Assembly: GCA_902778285.1 (NCBI GenBank)
Contig: CACYXC010000037.1
Span: 1-32,612 of the forward strand
Length of the DNA stretch: 32,612 nucleotides
Origin: Oscillospiraceae bacterium
GTDB taxonomy: Bacteria; Bacillota; Clostridia; Oscillospirales; Oscillospiraceae
Direction: 5' to 3'
In this document: positions 31,291-32,612 of the stretch, piece after piece
Layout: each line of letters opens with the position of its first letter
Numbering within the stretch: the stretch's first letter is position 1
The notes under the pieces: generated by a model
Databases searched by the model: none
What the model saw: the letters and a program-made list of their open reading frames with translations, nothing else
Told to the model about the DNA's origin: nothing
Made by a program: the position numbers and the translations under genes

Positions 31291-32088
31291 TCAAGGAAAG
31301 CCCAGTTCGGTCTTGTACTGAACTGGGCTTTTGTAGCCCAAAGCGGCGTGCCGCCGCTGGTTGTTGAAGAAGAAAACATACTGATCCAAAAGGGCAGGAA
31401 CATCCTGAGCATGGTCAAGATCGAAGTCCAGATAGAGTTCTTCCTTCATCCAGCCATTTAAGGCTTCAATAATTGGATTATCTGTAGGAGTTCCCCCTCG
31501 CGACATGGAACGAAGTATGTTATACTGTGTATGGGCTTGGCAAAAAGCCTTGGAAGAGTAGACAGCTCCCTGGTCGGTGTGGAAGACCAGCCGGTTAAGG
31601 ACGGCAAGACAGTCATAGTAGGGTTTATTGCTGCCGGGAACATCGGTGACGCTGTGGGCAAGGATCTCGTTATTGAAGGTATCTAGCAGAATTGTCCATT
31701 CCCAATACTTCTTTCCTACCTTGAACATGGTCATGTCTGAGACGACAATCTCGACGGGTTTCGTTGCGTTCCAACATCCTTGCACTTCGTTGGGGAATAT
31801 TTTGCTTTCCTCGCCAGGCGCAATATATCCTTTTCTGGCCTTTGAGCGAATACCGGCAGACTTACAGCATTTGTGAGCCAAATTGTCTGAAAACACCCAC
31901 CCTGTTTGGTCAAACACTTCTCGGGCTAATCTATGGTACCCATAGGAAGGATGCTTTTTGTGAGCGTCCACTAAGAGCTTTGTAAGCATAAGACGATCCT
32001 TTTCATAGCGATTTAGATAAGCTTTTCGTGCTCTCCACTTGTAGTATCCGGAACGGCTTATGCCCATAAGCCGCAGCAGATCTGTCAC
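31291..32088 (-). CDS. IS3-family transposase, catalytic part (OrfB)
   Basis: The 265-residue protein has the HTH_21 segment (SYGYHRLAREV) and an rve integrase core with Asp118 (VVSDMT), Asp172 (FHTDQGAVYS) and Glu208 (NPIIEALNGWMKEE). The last two are separated by 35 residues, the DD(35)E rule of IS3 elements. It ends NNQRRHAALGYKSPVQYK. The first in-frame start is GTG 32088, but the frame is open far upstream (coding ...YEVVEELRVKYSVTDLLRLM), so it is probably made as an OrfAB fusion by -1 frameshifting. The stop region forms a 12-bp hairpin (31297-31331). Confidence 0.95.
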   Translation of the reverse strand: MTDLLRLMGISRSGYYKWRARKAYLNRYEKDRLMLTKLLVDAHKKHPSYGYHRLAREVFDQTGWVFSDNLAHKCCKSAGIRSKARKGYIAPGEESKIFPNEVQGCWNATKPVEIVVSDMTMFKVGKKYWEWTILLDTFNNEILAHSVTDVPGSNKPYYDCLAVLNRLVFHTDQGAVYSSKAFCQAHTQYNILRSMSRGGTPTDNPIIEALNGWMKEELYLDFDLDHAQDVPALLDQYVFFFNNQRRHAALGYKSPVQYKTELGFP

Positions 32089-32096
32089 AGAATATT

Positions 32097-32504
32097 TTAC
32101 TCGGAGTTCTTCAACGACTTCGTAGTCTCTTCGTAGCCAGTAACGTATTCCTTGTTTGCACCAGCCCCTTTCACCCAGTATCCTTTTTTTAACCTAGCGT
32201 TTTCTATCTCCAATTTCGTTACCATCAAACGTAGCCTGTCTAACTCAGAAAGGTTCTTGCTGGTATGCAAGGCAGCAAATGGATTCCCTGGGTGTCCTTT
32301 ATGTAAGAACGAACTATCTCCTTCTGAAATGTACTTCTTTACCCACTTGCAGATCATGCTGCGATCGGCTTGGTATTCTTTTTCAAGCGTTCTCACGGAA
32401 ACGTGTTCATACAAATGTTTATGTACGATTTCAGATTTTTGTTCTGGTGTCCATGTTCGTCTCTTTTGCCCTTTTTTCAATGGCTTCACCCCCCCATATC
32501 CCAT
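32097..32504 (-). CDS. IS3-family transposase, DNA-binding part (OrfA)
   Basis: The 135-residue protein has two helix-turn-helix-like parts (WTPEQKSEIVHKHLYEHVSVRTLEKEYQADRSMICKWVKKY) and a leucine-zipper-like segment (LDRLRLMVTKLEIENARLKKG) that pairs subunits. It binds the IS ends. The ATG at 32504 has no clear ribosome site; GTG further inside, after GGGGGG, is an alternative. Near its end an A7 run (T7 at 32184-32190 on the plus strand) is a good slip site for -1 frameshifting into the OrfB frame. Confidence 0.9.
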   Translation of the reverse strand: MGYGGVKPLKKGQKRRTWTPEQKSEIVHKHLYEHVSVRTLEKEYQADRSMICKWVKKYISEGDSSFLHKGHPGNPFAALHTSKNLSELDRLRLMVTKLEIENARLKKGYWVKGAGANKEYVTGYEETTKSLKNSE

Positions 32505-32612
32505 TTTAACACAAAGAAAAGACTAACTATTAAAAGTCAAGACCCAAGATAGGGAAAGCTGTGAATTGGTGAACGACGAAAAAAGGGTGCAGAAAACCGA
32601 GCGTCCAGAAGG

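Larger units (their letters stand above)
31262..32540 (-). mobile_element. IS3-family insertion sequence (IS150-like group)
   Basis: Two genes in the usual orfA-orfB order, in different frames, on the minus strand, with a DDE transposase in the second. The window to the left (31155-31260) belongs to the IS200-type element. I could not identify convincing terminal inverted repeats by eye, so both ends are approximate. Confidence 0.75.
23850..32612. mobile_element. Integrative mobilisable element, incomplete at the right
   Basis: From the guaA end to the window edge all genes are mobile-element types: repressor, Xis-like, tyrosine integrase, MobC-like, RepA-like ATPase, MOBV relaxase, TnpV and two insertion sequences. 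Base and codon use change clearly from the GC-rich host (for example many AAA, GAA and TTT codons). No type IV secretion, coupling protein or resistance gene is seen, so transfer would need a helper. Its right end, and any cargo, lie outside the window. Confidence 0.75.

Noticed and set aside
31255-32560. Terminal inverted repeats of the IS3 element
   Set aside because: Only weak similarity is visible between the two ends (TGTCAAGG... and ...AAAAGTCAAGA); not enough to set the borders.

Overview
The window looks like a chromosomal segment of a high-GC, spore-forming, anaerobic Firmicute of the Oscillospiraceae type (Oscillibacter/Flavonifractor-like; the taxon is inferred). Reasons: a forespore sigma factor (SigG), SpmA/SpmB and an AbrB-like regulator, strong Shine-Dalgarno sites, a lactate racemase plus Etf-linked lactate dehydrogenase operon, and GC-rich codon use. 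From about 23.85 kb to the right edge the sequence is different: lower GC, other codon use, and integrase, mobilisation and IS genes. It is a mobile element inserted next to the 3' end of a GMP synthase gene.

Layout. 1-2.9 kb: start of an unidentified leftward gene, then secA. 3.4-5.6 kb: a secreted metallo-beta-lactamase-fold protein with a C-terminal cell-wall-binding repeat domain. 5.8-7.3 kb: a DUF1846 protein. 7.8-9.9 kb: yitT-like gene, spmB and spmA (leftward). 10.0-10.2 kb: abrB-like. 10.5-15.7 kb: leftward operon larA-lctD-etfB-etfA-pfpI for use of both lactate isomers. 16.2-17.0 kb: sigG. 17.1-18.2 kb: L10 leader with attenuator, rplJ, rplL. 18.6-22.8 kb: voltage-gated-type K+ channel, GH13 glycosidase, HAD phosphatase, phosphodiester glycosidase and a small membrane protein, closely packed behind a consensus promoter. 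22.9-23.9 kb: GMP synthase synthetase subunit without a glutaminase domain.

Mobile element (about 23.85 kb to the end): Xre repressor with divergent promoters and operators, Xis-like protein, tyrosine integrase, MobC-like protein, frameshifted RepA-like ATPase, a hairpin-rich oriT candidate, MOBV relaxase, a hypothetical gene, TnpV, an IS200-type insertion and an IS3-family insertion. No conjugation machinery is visible, so it reads as an integrative mobilisable element whose right end is outside the window.

The noncoding DNA is the most unusual part. (1) A modular non-coding repeat of about 150-160 bp, with a CAGACTGTAGACAAACC head and three internal hairpins, occurs at 3.1, 7.6, 7.7 and 10.3 kb, with a reversed remnant at 16.15 kb. 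At two loci it lies between two perfect copies of a locus-specific hairpin (23 bp and 36 bp), and its own stems show compensatory changes between copies. (2) The predicted 5' leader of the lar-lct operon is an array of six end-to-end perfect hairpins closed by a 17-bp inverted repeat that stops directly at the ribosome binding site. (3) A second, unrelated hairpin array precedes the relaxase gene.
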